The position numbers were made by a program, and so were the translations under genes. The notes under the pieces are model-generated. The model worked only from the letters and a program-made list of their open reading frames with translations, had not been told where the DNA came from and searched no databases. From Sediminicoccus rosea (GTDB lineage: Bacteria; Pseudomonadota; Alphaproteobacteria; Acetobacterales; Acetobacteraceae), in assembly GCF_033547095.1 (NCBI RefSeq), contig NZ_CP137852.1:3869001-3933000 (forward strand): DNA of 64,000 nucleotides, written 5' to 3'. Positions within the stretch are counted from its first letter, which is position 1. The number at the start of each line of letters is the position of its first letter. Of the stretch, positions 56,671 through 64,000 are shown in pieces.

Positions 56671-56743
56671 GGGGCCTCGTGCTATGGTCGTCTCCTGTCT
56701 CAGTTACGATACGTCTGCAAAGCGACTTATGGGACGGTCCGCG

Positions 56744-58702
56744 TCAAGCCGCAACCGTCTGCGTGTGATTTGCCCGCATGTCGGGAGGGGTTGCCTCATT
56801 TGCAAGCAGTGCCACCGCTTCGGCCAGCGGCAGGGTTTCCTGCTCGCGGCCCGGCAGGCGGCGCAGCACCAGCATCCCCTCCTCCGCCTCGCGCCGGCCG
56901 ACCACGGCCAGGACGGGGACGCGGGTCTCGATGTGGTCCACCACCTTGCGGTTGATCTTCTCGTTGCGGATATCGGCCTCGGCCCGGATTCCCGCGGCCT
57001 TCAGCGCGGCCACCACCTGCTCGGCGTAAGGTGCCGCATCATCCACGATGGAGGCGACCACCACCTGGCGGGGCGCCAACCAGAGCGGAAAGCGGCCGGC
57101 ATATTGCTCGATCAGCATGCCGAGGAAGCGCTCGAAGCTGCCCAGGATGGCGCGATGCAGCATGACCGGGCGGCGGCGCGTGCCGTCTTCCGCCGTGTAT
57201 TCGGCGTCCAGCCGCTCGGGCAGCACGAAATCCACCTGCAGCGTGCCGCATTGCCAGTCGCGGCCGATGGCGTCGCGCAGGACGAATTCGAGCTTGGGGC
57301 CGTAGAAGGCGCCCTCCCCCGGGTTCAGCTCATATTCGACGCCGGCGATGGCGCAGGCCTCGCGCAGTGCGCCCTCGGCGCGGTCCCAGGTGGCGTCGTC
57401 GCCGGCGCGCGTCTCGGGGCGGTCGGAGAACTTCACGCGGAATTCGGGGAAGCCGAGGTCGCGGTAGATGTCCGACAGCAGCGCCACGAAGCGCACCGTC
57501 TCATCGGCGATCTGGCTCTCCTCGCAGAAGATATGTGCGTCATCCTGCGTGAAGGCGCGCACGCGCATGATGCCGTGCAGCGCGCCCGAGGGCTCGTAGC
57601 GGTGGCAGGCGCCGAATTCGGCCATGCGCAGCGGCAGGTCGCGATAGGAGCGGACGCCCTGGTTGAAGATCTGCACGTGGCAGGGGCAGTTCATCGGCTT
57701 CAGCGCGTTGATCTTGTCGGCCTCGGCCTTGTCCTCGACGGAGGCGAGGAACATGCCCGCGCGGAACTTCTCCCAGTGGCCCGAAGCTTCCCAGAGCTTG
57801 CGGTCCACCAACTGCGGCGTCTTCACCTCCTGGTAGCCCGAGGCATCCAGGCGGCGGCGCATGTAGTCCTCCACCGTGCGGTAGAGCTTCCAGCCATTGG
57901 GGTGCCAGAAGACGGAGCCCTGCGCCTCCTCCTGCATGTGGAAGAGGTGCATCTCGCGGCCGATGCGGCGGTGGTCGCGCTTCTCGGCCTCCTCCAGCAT
58001 GTGCAGATGCGCGTCCAGCTCCTTCTGGTCGCGCCAGGCCGTCGCGTAGATGCGGCTCAGCATCGCGTTGCGATGATCGCCCCGCCAATAGGCGCCGGCC
58101 ACCTTCATCAGCTTGAAGGCGGTGCCCACGCCGCCCGTCGTGGGCATGTGCGGGCCGCGGCAGAGGTCGAGCCAATCGCCCTGGCGGTAGATCGAGATGG
58201 GCACATCCACCGGCAGGTCGCGGATCAGCTCCGCCTTGTAGCGCTCGCCCTTCTTCTCGAAGAATTCGATGGCCTGCTCGCGCGGCCAGACCTCGCGGGT
58301 GAAGGCAGCGTTGCGCGCGATGATCTCGCGCATCTTCGCTTCGATGGCGGGAAAGTCCGCCGTGGTGAAGGGCTCGTTGCGCGCGAAGTCGTAGTAGAAG
58401 CCGTTATCGATGGCGGGGCCGATCGTCACCTGCGTGCCGGGAAACAGCTCCTGTACGGCTTCCGCCAGCACATGGGCGGCGTCGTGGCGGATCAGCTCCA
58501 GCGCCTCGGGGTCCTTGCGGGTGATGAAGCGCAGGCTGGAATCTTCCGTGATCTCCCGGCTGAGATCCATCGTCTCGCCGTTCACGACCATGGCCAGCGC
58601 GGCCTTGGCGAGGCCCGGGCCGATGGAGGCGGCCACCGTCGTGCCGGTCACCGCGCCGTCGAACTGGCGAAGGGAACCGTCAGGGAGGGTGATCGCGGGC
58701 AT
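56744..58702 (-). CDS. thrS: Threonyl-tRNA synthetase
   Basis: A class II synthetase of 652 residues. It has the TGS domain at the N-terminus ([13 protein letters not shown]), the editing/SAD domain with [14 protein letters not shown] and the [10 protein letters not shown] region, and the catalytic core with the zinc ligand Cys in [12 protein letters not shown]. Motif 2 with [19 protein letters not shown] and the C-terminal anticodon-binding domain (about 545-640) follow. The start at 58702 gives the family N-terminus; the frame is open further back across the divergent spacer. Confidence 0.97.
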   Translation of the reverse strand: MPAITLPDGSLRQFDGAVTGTTVAASIGPGLAKAALAMVVNGETMDLSREITEDSSLRFITRKDPEALELIRHDAAHVLAEAVQELFPGTQVTIGPAIDNGFYYDFARNEPFTTADFPAIEAKMREIIARNAAFTREVWPREQAIEFFEKKGERYKAELIRDLPVDVPISIYRQGDWLDLCRGPHMPTTGGVGTAFKLMKVAGAYWRGDHRNAMLSRIYATAWRDQKELDAHLHMLEEAEKRDHRRIGREMHLFHMQEEAQGSVFWHPNGWKLYRTVEDYMRRRLDASGYQEVKTPQLVDRKLWEASGHWEKFRAGMFLASVEDKAEADKINALKPMNCPCHVQIFNQGVRSYRDLPLRMAEFGACHRYEPSGALHGIMRVRAFTQDDAHIFCEESQIADETVRFVALLSDIYRDLGFPEFRVKFSDRPETRAGDDATWDRAEGALREACAIAGVEYELNPGEGAFYGPKLEFVLRDAIGRDWQCGTLQVDFVLPERLDAEYTAEDGTRRRPVMLHRAILGSFERFLGMLIEQYAGRFPLWLAPRQVVVASIVDDAAPYAEQVVAALKAAGIRAEADIRNEKINRKVVDHIETRVPVLAVVGRREAEEGMLVLRRLPGREQETLPLAEAVALLANEATPPDMRANHTQTVAA

Positions 58703-58805
58703 TGCATTCTCGTGCTGCTGAAAGGGAGGCGGACCATGGGCAGCGCGCCCGCCCGGGTCAAGCGCTTCCCTTTGCACGCCTGGGGCGCGCAGGCCAAGAT
58801 GCGCC

Positions 58806-59630
58806 ATGTCCGAACTGCGCAGCGCGATTTTCCTCGACTTCGACAATCTCGTCTCCGGCCTGCGGGACGGGGCCGGGCCGGAGGTCGCCCTGCGCTTCGC
58901 CGACCAGCCGGAGCTCTGGCTGGAGCGCCTGCTGGGCGACCGCCCGCGCCGGGCCCTGCTGCGCCGCTGCTACATGAACCCGGCCGGCACGCTGGAGGAT
59001 GGGGCGGGCGCGCGGCTGCGCTATTCCGAGTTCCGCTGGGCCTTCATGGCCGCGGGCTTCGAGGTCTTGGACTGTCCCAAGCTCACGCGACTGAAGAACG
59101 CCGCCGATGTCCGCATCGCGCTGGATGCGATGGAGGCCATGCTCTCCCCCCTCACCCACTACGACGAGTTCCTGCTGCTCTCGACCGATTCCGACTTCGT
59201 CCCCCTGCTGCAAAGGCTGCGCGCGGCGGACCGGCGCACCCGGCTGGTGGCGCATCCGGAGGTGGGCCGCATCGTCCGCGCCGCGGCGGATGAGGTGATC
59301 GGGCTCGACCGGTTGGCGGGCTGGCTCGGCTGGCAGGCCTCGCCCGACCCCGGGCCGGCCTTCGGGGCCGAGAATGCGGCCGAACTCCTCGCCGTCGTGC
59401 GGGACATCATGCAGGAGGCGGAGGCGCCGGTGCATGTGCCGCATCTGGGCCAGATGCTGCGCAACCGCACGGGCGCGACCCTGCGCGGCAGCGATTTCGC
59501 GGGGCATGGCTCGCTGGACGCCATGCTGCAGGCGGCGGGCGGCTTCATCCGGCGCGAGGGGCCGGGCGGCGGGCATATCCTGCGTCCCGAATGGCTGGAT
59601 CAGCCGCCCGAAAGCGCCGAGGCCTCCTGA
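58806..59630 (+). CDS. NYN-domain (LabA/DUF88-like) protein with C-terminal OST-HTH/LOTUS-like domain
   Basis: A 274-residue protein. The N-terminal part (about 5-165) is a PIN-like NYN nuclease domain with acidic residues in [28 protein letters not shown] and [17 protein letters not shown]. The C-terminal part (about 195-260) looks like an OST-HTH/LOTUS RNA-binding domain ([20 protein letters not shown] and a later [10 protein letters not shown]). Such NYN-LOTUS proteins are candidate RNases or RNA-processing factors. It is divergent from thrS and its 3' end overlaps the convergent glycosyltransferase gene by 31 bases. Confidence 0.85.
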   Translation: MSELRSAIFLDFDNLVSGLRDGAGPEVALRFADQPELWLERLLGDRPRRALLRRCYMNPAGTLEDGAGARLRYSEFRWAFMAAGFEVLDCPKLTRLKNAADVRIALDAMEAMLSPLTHYDEFLLLSTDSDFVPLLQRLRAADRRTRLVAHPEVGRIVRAAADEVIGLDRLAGWLGWQASPDPGPAFGAENAAELLAVVRDIMQEAEAPVHVPHLGQMLRNRTGATLRGSDFAGHGSLDAMLQAAGGFIRREGPGGGHILRPEWLDQPPESAEAS

Positions 59631-60514
59631 AGCACGGCGGCGGCGGGCAGCCCGGCCAGCGGGTGATGCCGCAGAACGCGCACGGCCCGGCCGCGCGGCG
59701 CGCAGAGGGCGGGGTCGCTGTCATCGCCGAAGAGGGCCAGCGTCGGGCAGCCGGCGGCAGCCGCCATGTGGGTGGGGCCGCTGTCATTGCCGATGGCAAG
59801 CGCGGCCCGGCGCGCGACCGCCGCCAATTGACGGAGGTCGGTGCGGCCGGTCAGGTCGAGCGCATCCGGCACCCGGGTCAGGATCTCCCGCGCGATGGGC
59901 GACTCGGCCGGGCCACCGCCGATCACGACGGGGCGGCCGAGCGCCGCCGCGACCTCGGCGAATTGCGCCGCCGGCCAGCGCTTGGCCGGCCGCAGCGGCG
60001 AGGCGCCGGGCAGCAGCAGCGCGAAACCCTCGGGCAGGCCGAAGTCCGCGACATCGGCGGCGAGCCAGTCCAGCGCCGGTTCCGGGAAATCCGTGATGCC
60101 GGCGGCGCGCAGCTGCCCGCGCTGCCGCTCCATCGTGTGCAGGAAATCCCGCCGCGGATCGGCGTCGGGATGGGAGGCGCCGCGCGCGATGCCGGACCAT
60201 TCGGCGCCTCGCCCCACGAACCAGCGGTAGCGGGAGGAGCGGCTCGATGTCTGCAGGTCATAGACCCGCGCGAAGCCCGCCCGGCGCAGCCGCAGCGCCA
60301 GGCGCAGCACGGCGGGCAGGTTGGTCCAGTCCGGGCGCCCATCGCTCCAGACCTCATCGAACCAGGGCGCGGCCTCGCCCAGGGCGCGGAAGGGCGGCGT
60401 GGTGAGCAGGGTGATCCGGGCGCCCGGATGATGCGCGCGGATGGCGGCGAAGGGGCCGAAGGCCTGCACGAAATCGCCCAGGGCGGCGAGCTTGATGACC
60501 AGGATGCGCGTCAC
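59600..60514 (-). CDS. Glycosyltransferase family 9 (heptosyltransferase-like)
   Basis: A 304-residue GT-B enzyme of the GT9 family, which transfers heptose or related sugars in LPS core assembly. Motifs are ILVIKLAALGDFVQAFGPFAAIR at the start, the VIGGGPAESPIAREIL region and the nucleotide-binding GNDSGPTHMAAAAGCPTLALFG near the C-terminus. Its ATG overlaps the stop of the upstream GT4 gene (ATGA), so the two act together in surface-glycan synthesis. Its end overlaps the NYN gene. Confidence 0.92.
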   Translation of the reverse strand: MTRILVIKLAALGDFVQAFGPFAAIRAHHPGARITLLTTPPFRALGEAAPWFDEVWSDGRPDWTNLPAVLRLALRLRRAGFARVYDLQTSSRSSRYRWFVGRGAEWSGIARGASHPDADPRRDFLHTMERQRGQLRAAGITDFPEPALDWLAADVADFGLPEGFALLLPGASPLRPAKRWPAAQFAEVAAALGRPVVIGGGPAESPIAREILTRVPDALDLTGRTDLRQLAAVARRAALAIGNDSGPTHMAAAAGCPTLALFGDDSDPALCAPRGRAVRVLRHHPLAGLPAAAVLQEASALSGG

Positions 60515-61620
60515 GGCAGCAGCTCGCGATAGAGGGCGAGCGTCGCCTGCTGCATCGCCGCCATGGTGGGCACGCGCTGCCGCGCCGCCATGCCCATCGC
60601 CCCACGCTGCTCTGCCGGCAGGGCCAGAGCCGCACGAATTTGCGCCGCCAGCGCCTCCGCATCGCCGGGGGGCGTGAGCCAGCCGGTGACGCCATGCTCC
60701 ACCGTCTCACGCGGGCCACCGAGATCGGCGGCGATGACGGGGCGCCCCATGGCCTGGGCCTCGATCACGGTGCGGCCGAAGGCCTCCGGCTCGATGCTGG
60801 CATGCACCACGAGGTCAGCCGCGAGCAGGGCCGCGGGCATGTCCGCGACATGGCCGGGAATGCGCAGGCGCTCGGCCACGTCGCGCGCCTCGGCCAGCCC
60901 GCGCAGCTGCGCCACATAGGTCTCACGCCCCTGCGGATCGCCCGCCAGCACGGCGATGGCCGCGGGGAGTTCCGCCAGCGCCTCGATCAGCACCGCCTGC
61001 CCCTTCCAGCGCGTCAACCGGGCCGGGAGCAGGATCACGGGCGCACCCGGGGGCACCGCCCAGGCCGCGCGCAGGGCGGCGACCCGCTCGGGCGCGACCA
61101 GCGCCGGGTCGAAGCGGCGGAAATCCACGCCGCGCAGGATCACGCGGCTCTCCCGCCCATGCGTCGCGTGGATGTGGTCCGCGATGTGGCGGCTGATGGC
61201 GATGACGCGATCCCCCCGCGCCATCACGGAATTGTAGAGCCGCTTGCCCGGAAACCCCTCGCCATAGGTGCCGTGATAGGTGGTGACGAAGCGCGCGCCG
61301 GTACGCCGCGCGGTCAGCCAGGCCGACCAGGCCGGGGCGCGGGAGCGCGCATGCAGGATCGAGACCTGCTCGGCGCGGACCAGCTCGGCCAGCGCCGCCG
61401 CGTTGTGCCAGATGCCGAGCGGCGACTTGGTGGCGAGCGGCAGGGTGATGTGCCGCGCCCCCGTCGCTTCCAGCGCAGGCACCAGCCGCCCGCCGCTCGA
61501 GGCGACCAGCGCGCGCCAGCCGGCGGCCTGGATGGCCTCCGCGATCTCCAGCGTGCCGCGCTCCACGCCGCCCGCATCAAGGGCAGGCAGCACCTGGAGG
61601 ATGGCGGGCGGAAGCGGCAT
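60511..61620 (-). CDS. Glycosyltransferase family 4
   Basis: A 369-residue GT-B enzyme. The N-terminus has ILQVLPALDAGGVERGTLEI, and the C-terminal half has LLPARLTRWKGQAVLIEALA and the donor-site EPEAFGRTVIEAQAMGRPVI with its EX7E glutamates. It likely adds a sugar to an LPS or polysaccharide chain. The start at 61620 follows AGGG with six bases spacing. It is translationally coupled to the GT9 gene and divergent from the alpha/beta hydrolase. Confidence 0.92.
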   Translation of the reverse strand: MPLPPAILQVLPALDAGGVERGTLEIAEAIQAAGWRALVASSGGRLVPALEATGARHITLPLATKSPLGIWHNAAALAELVRAEQVSILHARSRAPAWSAWLTARRTGARFVTTYHGTYGEGFPGKRLYNSVMARGDRVIAISRHIADHIHATHGRESRVILRGVDFRRFDPALVAPERVAALRAAWAVPPGAPVILLPARLTRWKGQAVLIEALAELPAAIAVLAGDPQGRETYVAQLRGLAEARDVAERLRIPGHVADMPAALLAADLVVHASIEPEAFGRTVIEAQAMGRPVIAADLGGPRETVEHGVTGWLTPPGDAEALAAQIRAALALPAEQRGAMGMAARQRVPTMAAMQQATLALYRELLP

Positions 61621-61679
61621 GGCCGACCCTGCTATCCTTCTGCATGGACGGCGTCCACTCCACATGCGATTCCAGCGCG

Positions 61680-62435
61680 ATGAACGAAGAACACGGCACC
61701 CTCGGGCATCTGGCGTATCGGCGGCAGGCGGGGCGCGGCCCCGGCATCCTGTTCCTCGGTGGCTTCAACAGCGACATGACGGGCAGCAAGGCGGAATACC
61801 TGGCCCAATGGTGCGCCGCGCGCGGGCAGGCCTTCCTGCGCTTCGACTATAGCGGCCACGGCGCCTCGGGCGGGCGCTTCGCGGAGGGGAGCATCGGCCA
61901 ATGGGCGGCGGATGCGGAGCGCGTGCTGCTCGAACTCACCGCGGGGCCGCAGATCCTCATAGGCTCCTCCATGGGCGGCTGGATCTCGCTGCTGCTGGCC
62001 CGCCGCCACCCGGAACGGCTGGCCGGGCTGGTCGGCATCGCCGCCGCGCCCGACTTCACCGAGGACCTGATGTGGGCGCAATTCCCGCCCGCCGTGCGAC
62101 AGCAGATCGAACGCGAGGGGCAATGGCTGCGCCCCTCCGAATACGGCACCCCCTACCCCATCACGCGCCACCTCATCGAGGATGGCCGCCGCAACCTGGT
62201 GCTGCGCGAACCCCTGCCGATCCCCGCCCCGGTGCGTCTGCTGCAGGGACAGGCCGACCCGGACGTGCCCTGGCAGACGGCGCTGCGCCTTGCCGCGCAT
62301 ATCTCCGGCGAGGATGTGGAGGTGACGCTGGTGAAGGCCGGCGACCACCGCCTCTCCAAGCCGGCGGAGCTGGCGCTACTCGGCCGGACGCTGGGCGCCC
62401 TCCTCGGCGCGCTCGGCGGCGAAGATGGCGGCTAG
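61680..62435 (+). CDS. Alpha/beta hydrolase (ABHD10-like)
   Basis: A serine hydrolase of about 251 residues. The early ILFLGGFNSDMTGSKAEYLA and RFDYSGHGASGG segments, the nucleophile Ser in ILIGSSMGGWISLLLA, an Asp in LQGQADPDVPW and a His in AGDHRLSKP form the triad. The pattern matches ABHD10-type acyl-protein thioesterases/serine hydrolases. The start is uncertain: ATG 61680 fits the family length, while ATG 61644 would leave only 23 bases to the divergent GT4 gene. Neither has a good ribosome binding site. Its 3' end overlaps the convergent epimerase-like gene by 60 bases. Confidence 0.85.
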   Translation: MNEEHGTLGHLAYRRQAGRGPGILFLGGFNSDMTGSKAEYLAQWCAARGQAFLRFDYSGHGASGGRFAEGSIGQWAADAERVLLELTAGPQILIGSSMGGWISLLLARRHPERLAGLVGIAAAPDFTEDLMWAQFPPAVRQQIEREGQWLRPSEYGTPYPITRHLIEDGRRNLVLREPLPIPAPVRLLQGQADPDVPWQTALRLAAHISGEDVEVTLVKAGDHRLSKPAELALLGRTLGALLGALGGEDGG

Positions 62436-63239
62436 CCCCTCGCGATAGCTAGGGTAGGCCCAATCCATGCCCAGCGCCCGCTTCGTCTGGCGGCTGGAGA
62501 CCAGGCGGCTTTCATCCCAGAAGCTGCGGCCCATCTCGCTCATGCGCGCATAGGCCTCGGCGAAGGGGGTGGGCGGCGGCGGCGTCACGCCAAGCAGGCG
62601 GCAGGCTTCGAGCGTCACATCGGCCTGGGTGCCGGGCGTGTCATCCACCAGGTGGAGCACGCGCGCGCCCGGGCCCGGCGGGCGGTGGGCCGCGGCCATC
62701 ACGGCGCGGGCGATGTCGTCGCGATGAATGCGGCTGAAGCTGTGGCCGGGCTTCACCACGCAGCGCGCGGTGCCGGCGCGCACATCATCGAGCGCCGAGC
62801 GCCCGGGGCCGTAGATGCCGCCGGTGCGGAAGAGGTCCACCGCGACGCGGGGCGCCAGTTCGCGCCACTGGTTCTCGGCGTCCAGCCGGCGCTGGCTGCG
62901 CGCCTGCCCGGGCGCGGGGGGCGTGTCCTCCTCGACCCAGCCGCCCTGGCGGTCGCCATAGACGCCCGTGGTGGAGATGTAGCCCACCCATGCGAGCGGC
63001 GCGGCGCGGAGGCCAGCGGCATGCGCGGCCCAGACCGGATCGCCCGCGGGCCCCGGCGGCGCCGTGATGACGAGGTGGGTGACGCCGTCCAGCAGGGCCG
63101 GATCGTCGAAAGCGACGACGCCCGGCACGCCGCCGGCCTGGCGCGAGGTGATGCGGGCGGTCCAGCCCGCGCGGTGGGCGAGGTCAAGAATGGCCTCGCC
63201 CGTGTAGCCCTTGCCGATGATGAGGAGGTTGCGTTGCAT
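62376..63239 (-). CDS. Atypical SDR / NAD-dependent epimerase-like protein (YeeZ-type)
   Basis: A 287-residue Rossmann protein with an atypical dinucleotide motif (LLIIGKGYTGEAIL), YISTTGVYGDRQG and an active-site region resembling extended SDRs of the YeeZ/YeeA kind. RTGGIYGPGRSALDDV and RIHRDDIARAV are shared with NAD-dependent epimerases. The catalytic Tyr-x3-Lys motif of typical SDRs is not obvious, so an enzymatic role is uncertain. It converges on the hydrolase gene with a 60-base overlap. Confidence 0.85.
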   Translation of the reverse strand: MQRNLLIIGKGYTGEAILDLAHRAGWTARITSRQAGGVPGVVAFDDPALLDGVTHLVITAPPGPAGDPVWAAHAAGLRAAPLAWVGYISTTGVYGDRQGGWVEEDTPPAPGQARSQRRLDAENQWRELAPRVAVDLFRTGGIYGPGRSALDDVRAGTARCVVKPGHSFSRIHRDDIARAVMAAAHRPPGPGARVLHLVDDTPGTQADVTLEACRLLGVTPPPPTPFAEAYARMSEMGRSFWDESRLVSSRQTKRALGMDWAYPSYREGLAAIFAAERAEEGAQRPAE

Positions 63240-63260
63240 CGGGGCATGATGCCCCCTGGC

Positions 63261-63749
63261 TCACGCCTCGGCCAGCAGGGCCGCGACGTCGAGGCGGCGG
63301 GTGAACATGGTCATCTCGCCCGCCGCATCGCGCGGCCATTCCTCGCGTGGGCGGTCGCGGTAGAGCTCCACGCCATTGCCGTCTGGGTCGCGCAGGTAGA
63401 GCGCCTCGCTCACGCCGTGGTCGGAGGCGCCGTCGAGCCTGACCCCGGCCTCCAGAACGCGCTTCAGCGCCGCCGCCAGCGCGGCGCGGTCCGGGTAAAG
63501 GATGGCGACGTGATAAAGGCCGGTGTGGTGCGGCGGCGGCGGCGTGCCGCCCTCGCTCTCCCACGTGTTGAGCGCGATGTGGTGGTGATAGCCGCCGGCC
63601 GAGAGGAAGGCGGCGCCGGGCCGCTCCAGCATCACGGTCAGGCCCAGCACATCCCGCCAGAAGGCGAGGGCGCGCGGGATGTCGGCCACCTTGAGATGGA
63701 CATGGCCGATGCGCGTCTCGGCGGGGGCGGTGTAGGGCGTCTGTTTCAT
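63261..63749 (-). CDS. VOC-superfamily protein (catechol-2,3-dioxygenase-like, CatE type)
   Basis: A 162-residue vicinal-oxygen-chelate protein with two His and one Glu as metal ligands: IGHVHLKVADIPRAL, TGLYHVAILYPD and DGNGVELYRDRP. This is the pattern of CatE/YwbC-like extradiol dioxygenases. The N-terminal 20 residues upstream of MKQTPYTAP are excluded: AGGA lies six bases before ATG 63749. It lies 21 bases upstream of the epimerase-like gene. Confidence 0.9.
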   Translation of the reverse strand: MKQTPYTAPAETRIGHVHLKVADIPRALAFWRDVLGLTVMLERPGAAFLSAGGYHHHIALNTWESEGGTPPPPHHTGLYHVAILYPDRAALAAALKRVLEAGVRLDGASDHGVSEALYLRDPDGNGVELYRDRPREEWPRDAAGEMTMFTRRLDVAALLAEA

Positions 63750-63808
63750 GCGCGCATCCTGGCACCGCGGGCAACTGCCGCGCCAATCACGATGGCAAAT
63801 GAGCGCCA

Positions 63809-64000
63809 TCAGCGCCTTGAGGTCACCAGCCAGAGCCCGGCGAAGACCAGCAGCGCGGCCGGCAGCGCGAGCCAGCCCATGCGTTCGCCGAAGAGAGCCG
63901 CGCCCCAGAGCACGCCCGCGATGGTGACGATGTAGCCGGTCTGGCTCGTGATCACGCTGCCCGTCGCGGCGATCAGGCGGAAGTAGAGCAGATAGGCGAA
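63809..64000 (-). CDS. EamA/DMT-family transporter, C-terminal fragment
   Basis: The last 63 residues of a membrane protein run off the right edge. The segment has two hydrophobic stretches: LLYFRLIAATGSVITSQTGY, typical of the second EamA repeat, and GWLALPAALLVFAGLWLV just before a short basic tail (TSRR). This is the C-terminal pattern of drug/metabolite exporters of the EamA/RhaT family. The start is outside the window. Confidence 0.8.
   Translation of the reverse strand, partial: FAYLLYFRLIAATGSVITSQTGYIVTIAGVLWGAALFGERMGWLALPAALLVFAGLWLVTSRR

Noticed and set aside
56715-56748. TTGACG near the end of thrS as an infC promoter
   Set aside because: The hexamer includes the thrS stop codon and no -10 element appears at acceptable spacing.
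53391-59293. Very long open frames opposite ffh, the Bug receptor/hydrolase pair and thrS (for example 53391-56168 and 56474-59293 on the plus strand)
   Set aside because: In DNA of this GC content stop codons are rare in shadow frames. The predicted proteins are Arg/Ala/Gly/His-rich, lack any recognisable domain, and lie antisense to well-established genes.

Overview
This window is a contiguous piece of a very GC-rich (roughly 70% G+C by eye) alphaproteobacterial chromosome. The gene order (frr-uppS-cdsA-dxr-rseP-bamA-ompH-lpxD-fabZ-lpxA-lpxI, ffh-rpsP-rimM-trmD-rplS-leuC-leuD-leuB, rplY-pth-ychF), the several Bug-type solute receptors and the near-total use of G or C in third codon positions suggest the family Acetobacteraceae (Roseomonas-like). 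That placement is an inference from protein flavour and synteny, not from a marker comparison. I see no prophage, transposase, CRISPR array or plasmid function, so this is mostly core chromosome with catabolic and envelope genes between the core operons.

Layout. 1-3.6 kb: tail of an unrecognised gene, then murA-hisG-hisD. 3.7-9.3 kb: a secreted small protein and a catabolic-looking set (SAF-domain oxidoreductase, two SDRs, a Bug receptor, a D-2-hydroxyacid dehydrogenase). 9.25-11.9 kb: a hairpin-rich spacer, a gamma-glutamyltransferase and an orphan phnN. 12.0-25.5 kb: a long plus-strand run, rpsB-tsf (terminator), pyrH-frr-uppS-cdsA-dxr-rseP-bamA-ompH-lpxD-fabZ-lpxA-lpxI, linking translation, isoprenoid and undecaprenyl supply, phospholipid synthesis, outer-membrane assembly and lipid A. 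25.5-30.1 kb: small metabolic enzymes, including a formylglycine-type phosphonate monoester hydrolase/sulfatase. 30.1-30.8 kb: tRNA-Arg(CCG) and a frameshifted secreted-protein gene. 31.0-33.6 kb: a stress-like cluster (DUF892 ferritin-like, DUF1328, membrane protein, PRC-barrel) with a sequence matching the EcfG promoter consensus. 33.6-38.5 kb: a cluster of inverted repeats, a glycosyltransferase/UDP-galactopyranose mutase fusion, a clan GH-A hydrolase and an M20 amidohydrolase. 38.5-41.3 kb (minus): rplY-pth-hypothetical-ychF. 41.5-43.5 kb (minus): CoA-transferase and HMG-CoA-lyase-like genes. 43.8-47.0 kb: a tiny GatC/AtzG-like ORF coupled to an amidase, a phosphorylase-family protein and a Bug receptor, closed by a strong terminator. 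47.0-54.1 kb (minus): tRNA-Arg(ACG), leuB-leuD-leuC, rplS-trmD-rimM-rpsP, ffh with a clear promoter. 54.1-58.7 kb (minus): Bug receptor, alpha/beta hydrolase, infC, thrS. 58.8-64 kb: NYN nuclease-like protein, two glycosyltransferases, alpha/beta hydrolase, SDR-like epimerase, VOC dioxygenase-like protein, and the end of an EamA transporter.

No gene-free stretch exceeds 300 bases. The longest are 43529-43809 (divergent spacer, nothing recognisable beyond the ribosome binding site of the next gene), 33549-33810 (three inverted repeats), 32883-33119 (divergent stress-gene spacer), 9248-9482 (palindromic repeat mosaic) and 31568-31780 (EcfG-like promoter). Many operons are tightly packed, with ATGA/GTGA/TTGA start-stop overlaps that imply translational coupling.
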